Of a DNA stretch of 36,978 nucleotides, positions 26,845 to 36,961 are shown piece after piece. The stretch's first letter is position 1; every line of letters begins with the position of its first letter. The notes beneath the pieces were generated by a model. That model was not told the DNA's origin, searched no databases, and saw only the letters and a list, made by a program, of their open reading frames with translations. Where the stretch lies: contig JAFAHD010000058.1 in the NCBI GenBank assembly GCA_019237415.1, positions 1 through 36,978 of the forward strand, read 5' to 3'. This stretch comes from Vulcanimicrobiota bacterium (GTDB lineage: Bacteria; Vulcanimicrobiota; Vulcanimicrobiia; Eremiobacterales; Eremiobacteraceae). Position numbers and translations under genes: made by a program.

Positions 26845-27752
26845 GCCTGCGATGCCACCTTTTGGGCGCGCTCGACGCGCGCGCCTAGCGCTGTGTCTTT
26901 GGCCTTGGCGACGTCTTCTTGATACTTGAGCAGGCAGCCGATCGTCTCACTCACCGCGCGTTCGTCGAGCGCGGTCTTGCCGAGCGCCACTAATGCCGCC
27001 GCCCAGTCGATGGTCTCGGCCACTCCCGGATGTTTGTAGAACGAGTCGCTGCGCAAACTGGCGACGAGCGCAGCGGCTTCGAGCGCAAGGCGGTGGCCGA
27101 CGCCGGGCACTTTTGATTCGACGATGCGAGCTTCGCGTGCGACGTCGGGATAGTCGATCCAATGGTACAAGCAGCGCCGCTTGAGCGCGTCGTGCACTTC
27201 GCGCGTGCGGTTGCTGGTGAGCACGACCAAGGGCGGCGTCGCAGCGGTGAACGTGCCGATCTCGGGCACTGTGACCTGGAAGTCCGACAGCAGCTCGAGC
27301 AGGAATGCTTCGAACTCTTCGTCGGCGCGATCGATCTCGTCGATGAGCAGTACCGCCGGCGCGCCGTCCGCGTCGTCGATCGCCTGCAACAATGGCCGCT
27401 TGATGAGGAACTCCGGTCCGAAGATCTCGCGCTCGATCCTCGCGCGCTCGTGCTCGCCCGCTTGCGCCTCTGCGAGCCGGATGTGCAGGATCTGCTTGGC
27501 GTAGTTCCACTCGTACACGGCGTGGTTGACGTCGAGCCCCTCATAGCACTGCAGCCTGATGAGCCTGCGGCCCAAGCCTGCCGCGAGGACCTTTGCGACT
27601 TCCGTCTTGCCGACGCCGGCCTCGCCCTCTAAGAAGAGCGGGCGGCCAAGCGTCGCGGCCAGGTAGATCGACACCGCGAGCGTGCGGTCGGTGACATAAC
27701 GATGTTCGGCCAGCAGCGTCTGCACGTCGTCTATCGTTGAAATCGTCTTCAC
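26841..27752 (-). CDS. coxD: MoxR-type AAA+ ATPase, CoxD-like
   Basis: RPLFLEGEAGVGKTEVAKVLA (Walker A), VLLIDEIDRADEEFEAFLLELL (Walker B), VLTSNRTREVHDALKRRCLYHWIDYP. Confidence 0.92.
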   Translation of the reverse strand: MKTISTIDDVQTLLAEHRYVTDRTLAVSIYLAATLGRPLFLEGEAGVGKTEVAKVLAAGLGRRLIRLQCYEGLDVNHAVYEWNYAKQILHIRLAEAQAGEHERARIEREIFGPEFLIKRPLLQAIDDADGAPAVLLIDEIDRADEEFEAFLLELLSDFQVTVPEIGTFTAATPPLVVLTSNRTREVHDALKRRCLYHWIDYPDVAREARIVESKVPGVGHRLALEAAALVASLRSDSFYKHPGVAETIDWAAALVALGKTALDERAVSETIGCLLKYQEDVAKAKDTALGARVERAQKVASQA

Positions 27753-27837
27753 GACGCGCTTGCTTCGCGCTCACAACTGGGCCTACCCGCGCTCGCGGAC
27801 CGCTGTCACGGCAGGGCCGCCCGTGCGGCTCCGCAAA

Positions 27838-28365
27838 GTGGTCGACGTGCTTCGCTGGATCGTCGGCGCAATCGTCGCGGTCGCGCTGGTGGTCCTCATC
27901 GCTGCGTATTTCCCAAGCGAGAATGACCAAAGTCGCGGGCCGGGGCAAGTCGTCGGTATGACCGCGCCGGCTGTGACTGTGCCGCTCGTGAAAGGCGGCG
28001 AGGTCGACCTCGCCGGATTGCGCGGGCATGACGTGCTGCTCAACCTATGGGCGAGCTGGTGCGGACCGTGCCGGCGCGAGATGCCTGCGCTCGAACGTTT
28101 GGCGCGCGAACAGACCGGCCGGTTGGTCGTCATCGCGGTCGATCAAGGTGAAGCGCCGGCGACGGCGGCGCTGTTCGCACGGCGATTCGGCGTCACGTTT
28201 CCCGTCGGCGCCGATCAGGAACAGCGGCTCGGCACGCAATTGCATTTGGCCGGATTGCCCAGTTCGTTCTTCATCGACAAGAACGGCGTGATCCGCGAGG
28301 CGGTCGACGGTGAAATGACGTACGATGTGATGTGGGCGAAGACGCAAGCGGTCGAACGGATGTGA
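27838..28365 (+). CDS. TlpA/ResA-like thioredoxin, membrane anchored
   Basis: N-terminal TM, LNLWASWCGPCRREMPALERLA, AGLPSSFFIDKNGVI. ORF may extend to 27760. Confidence 0.9.
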   Translation: MVDVLRWIVGAIVAVALVVLIAAYFPSENDQSRGPGQVVGMTAPAVTVPLVKGGEVDLAGLRGHDVLLNLWASWCGPCRREMPALERLAREQTGRLVVIAVDQGEAPATAALFARRFGVTFPVGADQEQRLGTQLHLAGLPSSFFIDKNGVIREAVDGEMTYDVMWAKTQAVERM

Positions 28366-29045
28366 TGACGAGATTGAACTGGGTCCGGGGTCAGGTCGTG
28401 CGCGTGTTCCCACCGCGCGTGCGCCTCGCTTGTGCGTTGACCTTCGCCGCGGTCGTGCTTTTGGTCGCTGCGTGCTCCAACAAGAGCACGACGCCGACGC
28501 CCACGCCGACGCCGTCATCGAGCGCGACGACGTCGCCGACACCGACCGGCGCGACGCCGACGCCGGTGCCGCAGAATTTCGTGTCGGTGTCCACCGCGCC
28601 GTCGCCGACGGTGGATCCGGTGTACGGCCAGATGGATGGATTCGGATTGCTGGCCGCGCAGCCCACGGCGTCACCGGCGTCGACGCCCGCACCGACCGAA
28701 GTGGTCATGGTGCCGGCCAATCAAACGATCGTGTTCGTGAACTTCGACACTACCCCACACACCGCGTCGCAGCTGGTCCCCGCCAGCGGCGCCGCATGCA
28801 GCTCCTATCCGTCTTCTCCCTGCTTCCCGGGCGTGTTCAACAACACCAACGGCACGGTGTCGCTGCCGGCGGGCACCGCGATCAGTTTGCCGCAGTTCTC
28901 GACGGGCACGATCGGCGCGGGTGGCGGACACGCATCGTTCTCAGCCGTGTACTCGACTGGCGCAATGGCCGGCATCTTCTTCTTCGGTGATTATTTCGGC
29001 TACGATTCCAGTCCGCCGATCCGCGGCATCATCGTCGTCCTCTAA
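28365..29045 (+). CDS. Lipoprotein with degenerate cupredoxin-like domain
   Basis: Lipobox LLVAACS, Thr/Pro linker, then IVFVNFDTTPHTA...FSTGTIGAGGGHASFSAVYSTGAMAGIFFFGDYFGYDSS. Confidence 0.65.
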   Translation: MTRLNWVRGQVVRVFPPRVRLACALTFAAVVLLVAACSNKSTTPTPTPTPSSSATTSPTPTGATPTPVPQNFVSVSTAPSPTVDPVYGQMDGFGLLAAQPTASPASTPAPTEVVMVPANQTIVFVNFDTTPHTASQLVPASGAACSSYPSSPCFPGVFNNTNGTVSLPAGTAISLPQFSTGTIGAGGGHASFSAVYSTGAMAGIFFFGDYFGYDSSPPIRGIIVVL

Positions 29046-29286
29046 CTCCCCGTCACGCGTTCCTCGGCGCGAGCGAGTAATCGCAGGTGCCTCACCGCGC
29101 GGCGAAGCATCGGAAGATTTTCCCTTCGCCGCTCCTTCGGCGGCTCTCGCCGCCTCAGAGGGTTCGGCTTTCAGCGATACTCGCTCGCGCCGCCGACTGG
29201 GGCGTGCATGTCGGCCTCCTGCGCTGTAGCGATGAACGTTCTTTCATTTTAATACGCGTTTCAGCGGCCCCGCCTAGGATGTGCGT

Positions 29287-29321
29287 GCGGGTGCGGCGCT
29301 GCGCCCTGTCGCCGCACCCGC
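29287..29321. repeat. Perfect 12-bp inverted repeat, 11-nt loop
   Basis: GCGGGTGCGGCG ... CGCCGCACCCGC; no following T-tract; lies 52 nt upstream of the 29373 CDS. Confidence 0.85.
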
Positions 29322-29372
29322 GCTTCCGCTTCCGGAAAAATTCAGCTAGCGGGGTGCGCGAAAGGATCATTT

Positions 29373-29954
29373 GTGAAATTCCAAAGCGTGCCGGTCCTTG
29401 TGAAGCTCGGGACCGGACTCCTCACAGCGCTTGCCGCGGCGATCCTCGTCGCCGGCTGCGGCGGCAGCAGTTCGTATGGCGGCGGTGGCGGTGGCGGCGG
29501 CGGCTGCGCTTACGGTCAGGTGTGCCCGACGCCCGTACCTTCGCCCGCGAAAACCGATTGTGCAGTAGCGCCGGCTGGGAACGTCACCATCGATCTCTAC
29601 TACGGACTGTCCTCGTGCAACGACACGACGTTCGGCATGGTCGAAGGCTTCTCGACCGACAATGCGCATTCGCAAGTCATCAAGATCGCCACTGGGTCGA
29701 CTGTGCAGTTCACCGCGACGGTCAACGGGCCGCACTCGGCGGACTTGCTCGGCAATACATTCACCGCCGCCGATAACAACCCGGAGATCGCCTCGCCCGC
29801 GGGCACCGACATCAGCACCGCCAACTTCAGCACCGGCACGCTCAACGACGGCCAAACCTCAGCCGTGTATCACGCCTCGGTCGCCGGGATGTATTTCTTC
29901 GGCTGCCACTTCCACTACAGCCTCGGCATGCGCACGGTGATCATCGTCCAGTAA
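29373..29954 (+). CDS. Lipoprotein with cupredoxin-like domain and apparent type-1 Cu ligand motif
   Basis: Lipobox ILVAGC, polyGly linker, VNGPHSADLLG and FFGCHFHYSLGM (C-x2-H-x4-M). Confidence 0.7.
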   Translation: MKFQSVPVLVKLGTGLLTALAAAILVAGCGGSSSYGGGGGGGGGCAYGQVCPTPVPSPAKTDCAVAPAGNVTIDLYYGLSSCNDTTFGMVEGFSTDNAHSQVIKIATGSTVQFTATVNGPHSADLLGNTFTAADNNPEIASPAGTDISTANFSTGTLNDGQTSAVYHASVAGMYFFGCHFHYSLGMRTVIIVQ

Positions 29955-30315
29955 CGGTGGCGTATCCCGAGAGATAGATGACCACTTGATCACCGCTCAC
30001 TTCGAGATGGACGGTACGACGGCGATCGTCGAACAGGGCGAAGGTCGCCTCGCGCCGCTTCTCGTTCACGACTGACTGCGCGCTGCGCGGCAGCGCACCT
30101 GCGTACCAGTCCCGTACCCTGTCAAAAGAATCCCACGTGGTGAACACCTCGAGGACCTGACCTGCGCCCTTGGCTTGCACCGTGGGCGACAGGCCCACTG
30201 CGGTGGCGTGCGGGTAGACCGGCAGGCGCAGCGTGGACCGATCTGCATTGTTGTGTGCGCAGCCGGCCAACGTGAACGCGAACGCGAATGCGGCGAGCGC
30301 CGCGCGCACCCTCAC
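29941..30315 (-). CDS. Hypothetical lipoprotein
   Basis: MRVRAALAAFAFAFTLAGCAHNN lipobox; overlaps stop of Mrp-like gene by 4 nt. Confidence 0.75.
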   Translation of the reverse strand: MRVRAALAAFAFAFTLAGCAHNNADRSTLRLPVYPHATAVGLSPTVQAKGAGQVLEVFTTWDSFDRVRDWYAGALPRSAQSVVNEKRREATFALFDDRRRTVHLEVSGDQVVIYLSGYATVTGR

Positions 30316-31349
30316 GCGCCGCGAGTGCGCGCCGCTTCCGGCGCGGGAAGCACCTTCACGAAATTGTCTGCGAGCGCATCGTAGTCCGGCGACCGGTACT
30401 CTTCGATCCTGCCCTCATCGCAGAGCGCGGCAAGCACCGGATCGATGGGCAGCTGTGCGAGCAGCGGCGCGCCGCTTTCGACGACGAGCTGAACGCCCTT
30501 GCTGGGACCGAACGGTTCGAGTCGCGCGCCGCTCGGGTCGACGAAATATGCCATGTTCTCGACGAGCCCCATCACGCGCGCATCGAGCTTCTGCACGAGT
30601 TTGATCGCTTTGCTCACGATCATCGTCGCGAGTCCTTGCGGCGTGCTGACGAGCACTGTTCCATCGACCGGCAACGCCTGCAGCACGGTGAGCGGCGCAT
30701 CGGATGTTCCGGGCGGAAGGTCGACCAGCAGATAGTCGAGCGTGCCCCACTCGAGGTCGCCGTAGAATTGTTTGATGGCGCTAGACACCATCGGCCCGCG
30801 CCAGATGACCGCTTCATTCTCGTTGTCGAGGATGAGGTTCATCGACATGAGCGGGATGCCGGTGCGCGTCACCGGCGGATGCGGTTTGCCGTCCGCTCCT
30901 TTGTACAGCCGCGCGGTGACGCCGAAGAGTTTTGCTTGGCTTGGGCCGGTGATATCGGCGTCGAGGATGCCCACGCGGTACCCGCGCCGCTGCAACGCGA
31001 CCGCAAGCAGCGCGGTGACGGTGGACTTCCCGACGCCTCCCTTGCCGGACATGACGGCGACGACGTGCTCGATGCCGGGCTTGCGCTGGCGTTCCATCGG
31101 CGGCGCATGCGGCCCGGCGAGTTTGCGTCGCGAAGGCGGCACCGTGCCGTCAGCGACGAATCGTTCGAGGTCGGCCATGAGCGCTGCGAGATCGAGGTTG
31201 TGGACGGCCGCACCGCCCCGAATGCTCTCGCGAGTGGACACGTGACAGCCGGCGCATGGCAGACCGTGCGCGGCGAACACCGCTTCGGCTCCCTTGTGCG
31301 TCTCGACGACGTCGCGGATCAGGGTATCGGGGGAAAGGGTCGAAGGCAT
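30312..31349 (-). CDS. DUF1858-Mrp/NBP35 family P-loop ATPase fusion
   Basis: N-terminal DUF1858-like SPDTLIRDVVETHKGAEAVFAAHGLPCAGCHVSTRESIRGGAAVHNLD; then VVAVMSGKGGVGKSTVTALLA, GILDADITGPS, LVDLPPGTSDAPLTVLQ. Confidence 0.9.
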   Translation of the reverse strand: MPSTLSPDTLIRDVVETHKGAEAVFAAHGLPCAGCHVSTRESIRGGAAVHNLDLAALMADLERFVADGTVPPSRRKLAGPHAPPMERQRKPGIEHVVAVMSGKGGVGKSTVTALLAVALQRRGYRVGILDADITGPSQAKLFGVTARLYKGADGKPHPPVTRTGIPLMSMNLILDNENEAVIWRGPMVSSAIKQFYGDLEWGTLDYLLVDLPPGTSDAPLTVLQALPVDGTVLVSTPQGLATMIVSKAIKLVQKLDARVMGLVENMAYFVDPSGARLEPFGPSKGVQLVVESGAPLLAQLPIDPVLAALCDEGRIEEYRSPDYDALADNFVKVLPAPEAARTRGA

Positions 31350-31353
31350 CGCG

Positions 31354-32127
31354 TTATCGTTCGACGCGCGCGCTGGCGGAATCTTCTGTTCGCAGCAGCG
31401 CCGAGGCGTCGCTGATGCGGCTTTCGCACGCATGACCGCGAGCATAGTAGAAGTTTGCCTGTCCGCCCGCGTCGAGCAGCACGATGGCGCTCGACACCGT
31501 GCCGTACTGCTCGGCCGGGCGATGCACGCACAAGCCGCCGTCGTTGCCGTGCTCGCCGGGGGCATGGTCGGCCAAGGCGTGGTGCAGCTGTGCCGCCAAG
31601 GGCTCGCGCTCTCTTTCGAGCCGCAGCGCGCGTGCGATATCCAACGCGTGGCGCGTCTTCGGATGGCGCCGTTCGTCCATCTCCCAATTGGTCACCGCAT
31701 GGACGCCGTCCAGGATCGGCTCGATGCGCAGTCCGTCATCGCCGGCGTGCGCGGCGATGCCCGCAGAGCGGTCAACCGCGATGAACACGAACGGATTGTA
31801 CGCGTGAGGATCGAGCTCGCGCAGCGACGCGGCGATGCCGGCCGGCGTCGCGAGTTGCGCCAGCTCGCGGACGAGCAGCCCGCGCGAGCGCTTGCGCGGG
31901 TCGTGGCGGCCCGCGCCTCGCCGGTTGGTCAGCGCGACGAGCGTGCCCGTCTCGTTGACGGCGAGCCATGTGCCCCCGGCGACCTCATCGCGCCCACCGA
32001 CGACGAGCGGGCGATCGTGCAGGCGCTGCGGCTCAGTCGACGGCCGCTCCTCGAACTCGTCGCGATTTGCGGCGATGATGATCGGGTAGACGGGATGACG
32101 GTTTTTCCACAGGAGCAGCGTGCACAC
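31354..32127 (-). CDS. NRDE (TANGO2-like) family protein
   Basis: VCTLLLWKNRHPVYPIIIAANRDEFEERPS (NRDE motif, N-terminal Cys), GGTWLAVNETGTLVALTNRR. GTG start. Confidence 0.88.
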   Translation of the reverse strand: MCTLLLWKNRHPVYPIIIAANRDEFEERPSTEPQRLHDRPLVVGGRDEVAGGTWLAVNETGTLVALTNRRGAGRHDPRKRSRGLLVRELAQLATPAGIAASLRELDPHAYNPFVFIAVDRSAGIAAHAGDDGLRIEPILDGVHAVTNWEMDERRHPKTRHALDIARALRLEREREPLAAQLHHALADHAPGEHGNDGGLCVHRPAEQYGTVSSAIVLLDAGGQANFYYARGHACESRISDASALLRTEDSASARVER

Positions 32128-32219
32128 GCGCAGCGACTTCGGTCTGCAAGGAGCGACTTTCCCGCTCGCGAACCCGGACAAGACTTCACCGTCGCCCCAC
32201 ATCTAGAGGAGCGAGCTAC

Positions 32220-33446
32220 ATGCATCGTCCGCTTATCATCGTTGTGGCGCTGGCCGTCGTCGCCGCGGGCTGCTCGCAGCAGTCCTCGCAGACGTCGCCG
32301 GCCGGCAGCGTCATCAAGATCGGCATCGAGCTACCGCTCTCGGGCGCGGACGCCTCGATCGGCGTGCCGACGCAATACGGCGCGCAACTGGCGATCAAGC
32401 AGGCCAATGAAAAGAACCTGGTGCCGGGCTTCACGTTCCAAGCCGATGTGCTCGACGACGTCGTCGGTTCGCGGCACGATCCCGCGCAGGGCGCGAAGAA
32501 CGTGCAGACATTCGGCGCCGATCCGGCGGTGCTCGGCGTCGTCGGTCCGTTCAACAGCAACGTCGCGCGGGCGGAGATCCCGCTCTCCAACAGCCTCCAG
32601 CTCGCGCTCATCAGCCCCGCGAACACCAATCCGACGCTCACCAAAGGGCCGGACGCGATCGCGATGCGCAAAGACCATCCGGACCAGATCGCCTACTTCC
32701 GCGTCTGCACGACCGACGACATCCAAGGCCCGGTCGGTGCGACCTACGAGTATACGAAACTGGGCGCGCGCAAGGCGTACGTGATCGACGACAACGAGAC
32801 GTACGGCAAGGGCGTCGCCGACGAGTGGGAGGCGCAGTTCAAGAAGCTCGGCGGCAGCTCGCTCGGGCACGACCACCTCACCAGCGGCCAGCAAGATTTT
32901 CACGCATTGCTCACGCGCGTCGCCGGCACGCACCCTGATATCGTCTTCTTCGGCGGCAACTCATCGACCGGCGGCGGTCTACTCCGCAAGCAGATGCCCG
33001 ATGCCGGACTGGGGTCGACGATCTACGCCGGCGCGGATGGCATCAGCGATAACCAATTCCTGCAAGACGCCGGCCCGACCGCGGACGACGTGTACGTGAC
33101 GGTCGCCTCGGTGAATGCGACGAAGCTGCCGGCGGCGGCGCAATTCCTCAGAGACTATCAAGCCGAATACAATCAGCCGGTCGGGCCGTATTCGGCGAAC
33201 GCGTACGCGGCGGCGATGGTGTTGATCCACGCGATCGGCGAAGCGGTCAAGGGCAATGGCGGCAAGGCACCCACGCGCGAGCAAGTGCTCGACCAGCTGC
33301 GCCAGACCAAAGACTTTCCAAGCGTCATCGGCACGTTCTCGTTCGACGCGAACGGCGACACGAGCAACCGCATCATCTCGATCTACGAGGCGGTCAAGGG
33401 CAAGTGGGTCTTCGTGACCCAGCAGAACTTCACGGGCGCGCACTGA
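32220..33446 (+). CDS. livK: Branched-chain amino acid ABC transporter substrate-binding lipoprotein
   Basis: Lipobox VVAAGCS; IKIGIELPLSGADASIGVPTQYGAQLAIKQAN...; type I periplasmic-binding fold. Confidence 0.93.
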   Translation: MHRPLIIVVALAVVAAGCSQQSSQTSPAGSVIKIGIELPLSGADASIGVPTQYGAQLAIKQANEKNLVPGFTFQADVLDDVVGSRHDPAQGAKNVQTFGADPAVLGVVGPFNSNVARAEIPLSNSLQLALISPANTNPTLTKGPDAIAMRKDHPDQIAYFRVCTTDDIQGPVGATYEYTKLGARKAYVIDDNETYGKGVADEWEAQFKKLGGSSLGHDHLTSGQQDFHALLTRVAGTHPDIVFFGGNSSTGGGLLRKQMPDAGLGSTIYAGADGISDNQFLQDAGPTADDVYVTVASVNATKLPAAAQFLRDYQAEYNQPVGPYSANAYAAAMVLIHAIGEAVKGNGGKAPTREQVLDQLRQTKDFPSVIGTFSFDANGDTSNRIISIYEAVKGKWVFVTQQNFTGAH

Positions 33447-33458
33447 CCCGCACGCCGC

Positions 33459-34379
33459 GTGGCGACCTTCCTTCAACAACTCATCAACGGCATAGCCCAA
33501 GGCGGGATGTACGCCCTCATCGCGTTGGGCTACACCATGGTGTACGGCATCGTCGAGCTCATCAATTTCGCGCACGGCGACGTGTTCACGCTGGGCTCGT
33601 TCTTGTGCATCGCGATCCTCGCGTTGCTCGGCGTGTCTGCAAGCGGACAGGTGATCGGCGGTTGGCAAGGCGCGCTCATCGCGCTGCTCGTCATCCTTTT
33701 GGCGGCGTTGTTATGCGGCGTCGTCGGCGTGCTCATCGAGCGTTTCGCTTACCGGCGGTTGCGCAACGCGCCGCGGCTCGCGCCGCTCATCACGGCGATC
33801 GGCGTGTCGTTCCTTCTCCAAGGCGTCATGCGCAATTGGAAGGGCCCGTCTGAGATCTCGTTCCCGCAGTTCTTGCCCAACCCGACGTTTTCGTACGGCG
33901 GCGTGCATATCGACGCGCGCGAGCTGCTGGTCGTCGTCGTGAGCATCGCGATGATGATCGCGCTGCAGTTGTTCATCTACAACACGAAGCTCGGCAAAGC
34001 GATGCGCGCCAGCGCGCAAGACCGCGACGCTGCGCAGTTGATGGGCATCAACGTCAACTCGACGATCGCATGGACGTTCTTCATCGGTTCCGCGCTCGCC
34101 GGCGTCGCGGGATTCATCTCCGGGATGTACTTCGGCACCACGATGTTCACCAACGGGTACCAAGCAGGGCTGAAGGCGTTCACGGCGGCGGTGCTTGGCG
34201 GCATCGGCAACATCGCGGGCGCGATGCTGGGCGGCTTTCTCATCGGCATCGTCGAGGCGATGACGGCCCAGTACATCTCGGATCAGTGGACTAATGTCGT
34301 CGTCTTTTCCATCCTCGTGCTGATCCTCGTGCTGCGTCCGAGCGGCTTGCTCGGCGAGCAGCTGCCGGAGAAAGTCTGA
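33459..34379 (+). CDS. livH: Branched-chain amino acid ABC transporter permease LivH
   Basis: LINGIAQGGMYALIALGYTMVYGIVELINFAHGDVF...; GTG start. Confidence 0.95.
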   Translation: MATFLQQLINGIAQGGMYALIALGYTMVYGIVELINFAHGDVFTLGSFLCIAILALLGVSASGQVIGGWQGALIALLVILLAALLCGVVGVLIERFAYRRLRNAPRLAPLITAIGVSFLLQGVMRNWKGPSEISFPQFLPNPTFSYGGVHIDARELLVVVVSIAMMIALQLFIYNTKLGKAMRASAQDRDAAQLMGINVNSTIAWTFFIGSALAGVAGFISGMYFGTTMFTNGYQAGLKAFTAAVLGGIGNIAGAMLGGFLIGIVEAMTAQYISDQWTNVVVFSILVLILVLRPSGLLGEQLPEKV

Positions 34380-35482
34380 TGTCCGCGGGAGAGCGTTCGC
34401 TTCGGGCCCGCGTCCGGCTTCCGCTCGGTATCGGCGAAGTGCAGGCGTGGCAGGCGCTCGGCCTCGTGGCAATCATCGCCCTGTTCGTCTTCTATCCCCT
34501 CATCGACCGCAACCAGGGCGATGTCTCATCGGTGGCAGATGCCGGCTATTTCCTGTTGCTCGTGTTCGGCTTGAACATCGTGGTCGGATTTGCCGGGTTG
34601 CTCGACCTTGGCTACGCGGCGTTCTTCGCGATCGGCGCGTACGCGTACGCGATGGTCGCCTCGACGCAATTCAACCTGCACTTCAACTTCTGGCCGATGC
34701 TGATCTTGAGCGGCTGCGTCGCCGCGCTCTTCGGCGTGATCTTAGGCTTCCCGACCTTGCGCTTGCGCGGTGACTATCTCGCGATCGTGACGCTCGGTTT
34801 CGGCGAGATCGTGCCTCAGGTGTTCCTCAATCTCGACAAGTATACGGGTGGGCCCAACGGCATCTCCAACGTCGACCAGCCGGTGCTTTTCGGCTATCAT
34901 TTCGGTTTCAACCCGGTTCCCTACTATTATCTGTACCTCGTGGTCGCGCTGATCTCGCTGGTGCTGCTTAATAACTTGAAGCATTCGCGTCTTGGGCGCG
35001 CGTGGATGGCGATCCGCGAGGACGAGCTCGCTGCGACGCACATGGGCGTCAACCCGGTCACCACCAAGCTGCTTGCGTTCGCGATGGGCGCGTCATTTGC
35101 AGGCCTCGCGGGCTGCATCTACGCGGCCAAACTTACGCTCATCAGTCCTGACGAGTTCAATTTCTCTGTGTCGGTGACGGTTCTCTCAGCGATCGTGCTT
35201 GGCGGCATGGGCAGCCTGACCGGCGCATTCATCGGCGGCTTGCTGCTCGCCGTGCTCAACTTCAAGGTGCTGCCGCAGGTGACGAACTGGACGCACGCGC
35301 TCGGTGCGGCGCTGCACAACGAAGCCGTGCAGAACCTCGACTTGCACTACATCATCTACGGGTTGATCCTCGTGCTCGTCATGCTCTTCAGGCCGGAGGG
35401 ACTCGTCTCCACGGCGTCACGGCGCGCCGAGCTGCACCATGCGCAACCGGCGGCTTCGGCTGCAGCGGCTGGTGTCGAATGA
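34379..35482 (+). CDS. livM: Branched-chain amino acid ABC transporter permease LivM
   Basis: LNIVVGFAGLLDLGYAAFFAIGAYAYA, LRLRGDYLAIVTLGFGEI, GGMGSLTGAFIGG. Confidence 0.95.
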   Translation: MSAGERSLRARVRLPLGIGEVQAWQALGLVAIIALFVFYPLIDRNQGDVSSVADAGYFLLLVFGLNIVVGFAGLLDLGYAAFFAIGAYAYAMVASTQFNLHFNFWPMLILSGCVAALFGVILGFPTLRLRGDYLAIVTLGFGEIVPQVFLNLDKYTGGPNGISNVDQPVLFGYHFGFNPVPYYYLYLVVALISLVLLNNLKHSRLGRAWMAIREDELAATHMGVNPVTTKLLAFAMGASFAGLAGCIYAAKLTLISPDEFNFSVSVTVLSAIVLGGMGSLTGAFIGGLLLAVLNFKVLPQVTNWTHALGAALHNEAVQNLDLHYIIYGLILVLVMLFRPEGLVSTASRRAELHHAQPAASAAAAGVE

Positions 35483-36242
35483 GCGCGCCGCTGCTCGCGA
35501 TCGAGGGCTTGACCAAGCGTTTTGGCGGCCTCACCGCGGTGAAGGACCTCACGTTGAACGTCGAAGCTGGTTCGATCGCAAGTCTTATCGGTCCGAACGG
35601 CGCCGGCAAGTCGACCGTGTTCAACGTCATCACCGGCATCTACACGCCGACTGCGGGCGACGTCAAGCTCGACGGCCGTTCAATCGTCGGTTTCAAACCG
35701 CACCAGGTGGCGGGAACCGGGGTCATGCGCACCTTCCAGAATATCCGGCTGTTCGCGTTCATGACGGTGCTCGAGAACGTGATGGTCGGCGATCAGACGC
35801 GTATGCACGCAACGCCGTTCGACAGCGCGTTTCGAACGCCGCGGGCGCAAAAGGAGGAGCGTGCCGTCACCGAACGCGCGATGGAGCTGCTCGACTACGT
35901 CGGGCTTGCGTCCTATGCTCGCGAGTGGGCGCGCAACCTCCCCTATGGCATGCAGCGGCGGTTGGAGATCGCGCGCGCGCTAGCGCCGCAGCCGCGCTTG
36001 CTGCTGCTCGACGAACCTGCCGCAGGCGCCAACCCGACCGAAAAGCGCGACCTCATGGGTCTGGTCCGCTCCATCCGCGACCGCGGCATTACCATCGTGC
36101 TCATCGAGCACGACATGAAGCTGGTCATGGGCATCTCTGATCGCGTGACCGTCCTCGACTACGGCGAGAAGATCAGCGAAGGCGATCCACAGACCGTGCG
36201 CCACGACCCGCGCGTGATCGAAGCGTATCTCGGCAAGGGCGC

Positions 36243-36246
<4 letters not shown>
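35479..36246 (+). CDS. livG: Branched-chain amino acid ABC transporter ATPase LivG
   Basis: IGPNGAGKSTVFNVITG, MRTFQNIRLFAFMTVLENVMVG, LPYGMQRRLEIARALAPQPRLLLLDEPAAGANP. Confidence 0.95.
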
Positions 36247-36959
<713 letters not shown>

Positions 36960-36961
36960 CC

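Noticed and set aside
29470-29514. GGC-rich microrepeat
   Set aside because: Encodes a polyglycine linker directly after a lipoprotein signal; ordinary for lipoproteins.
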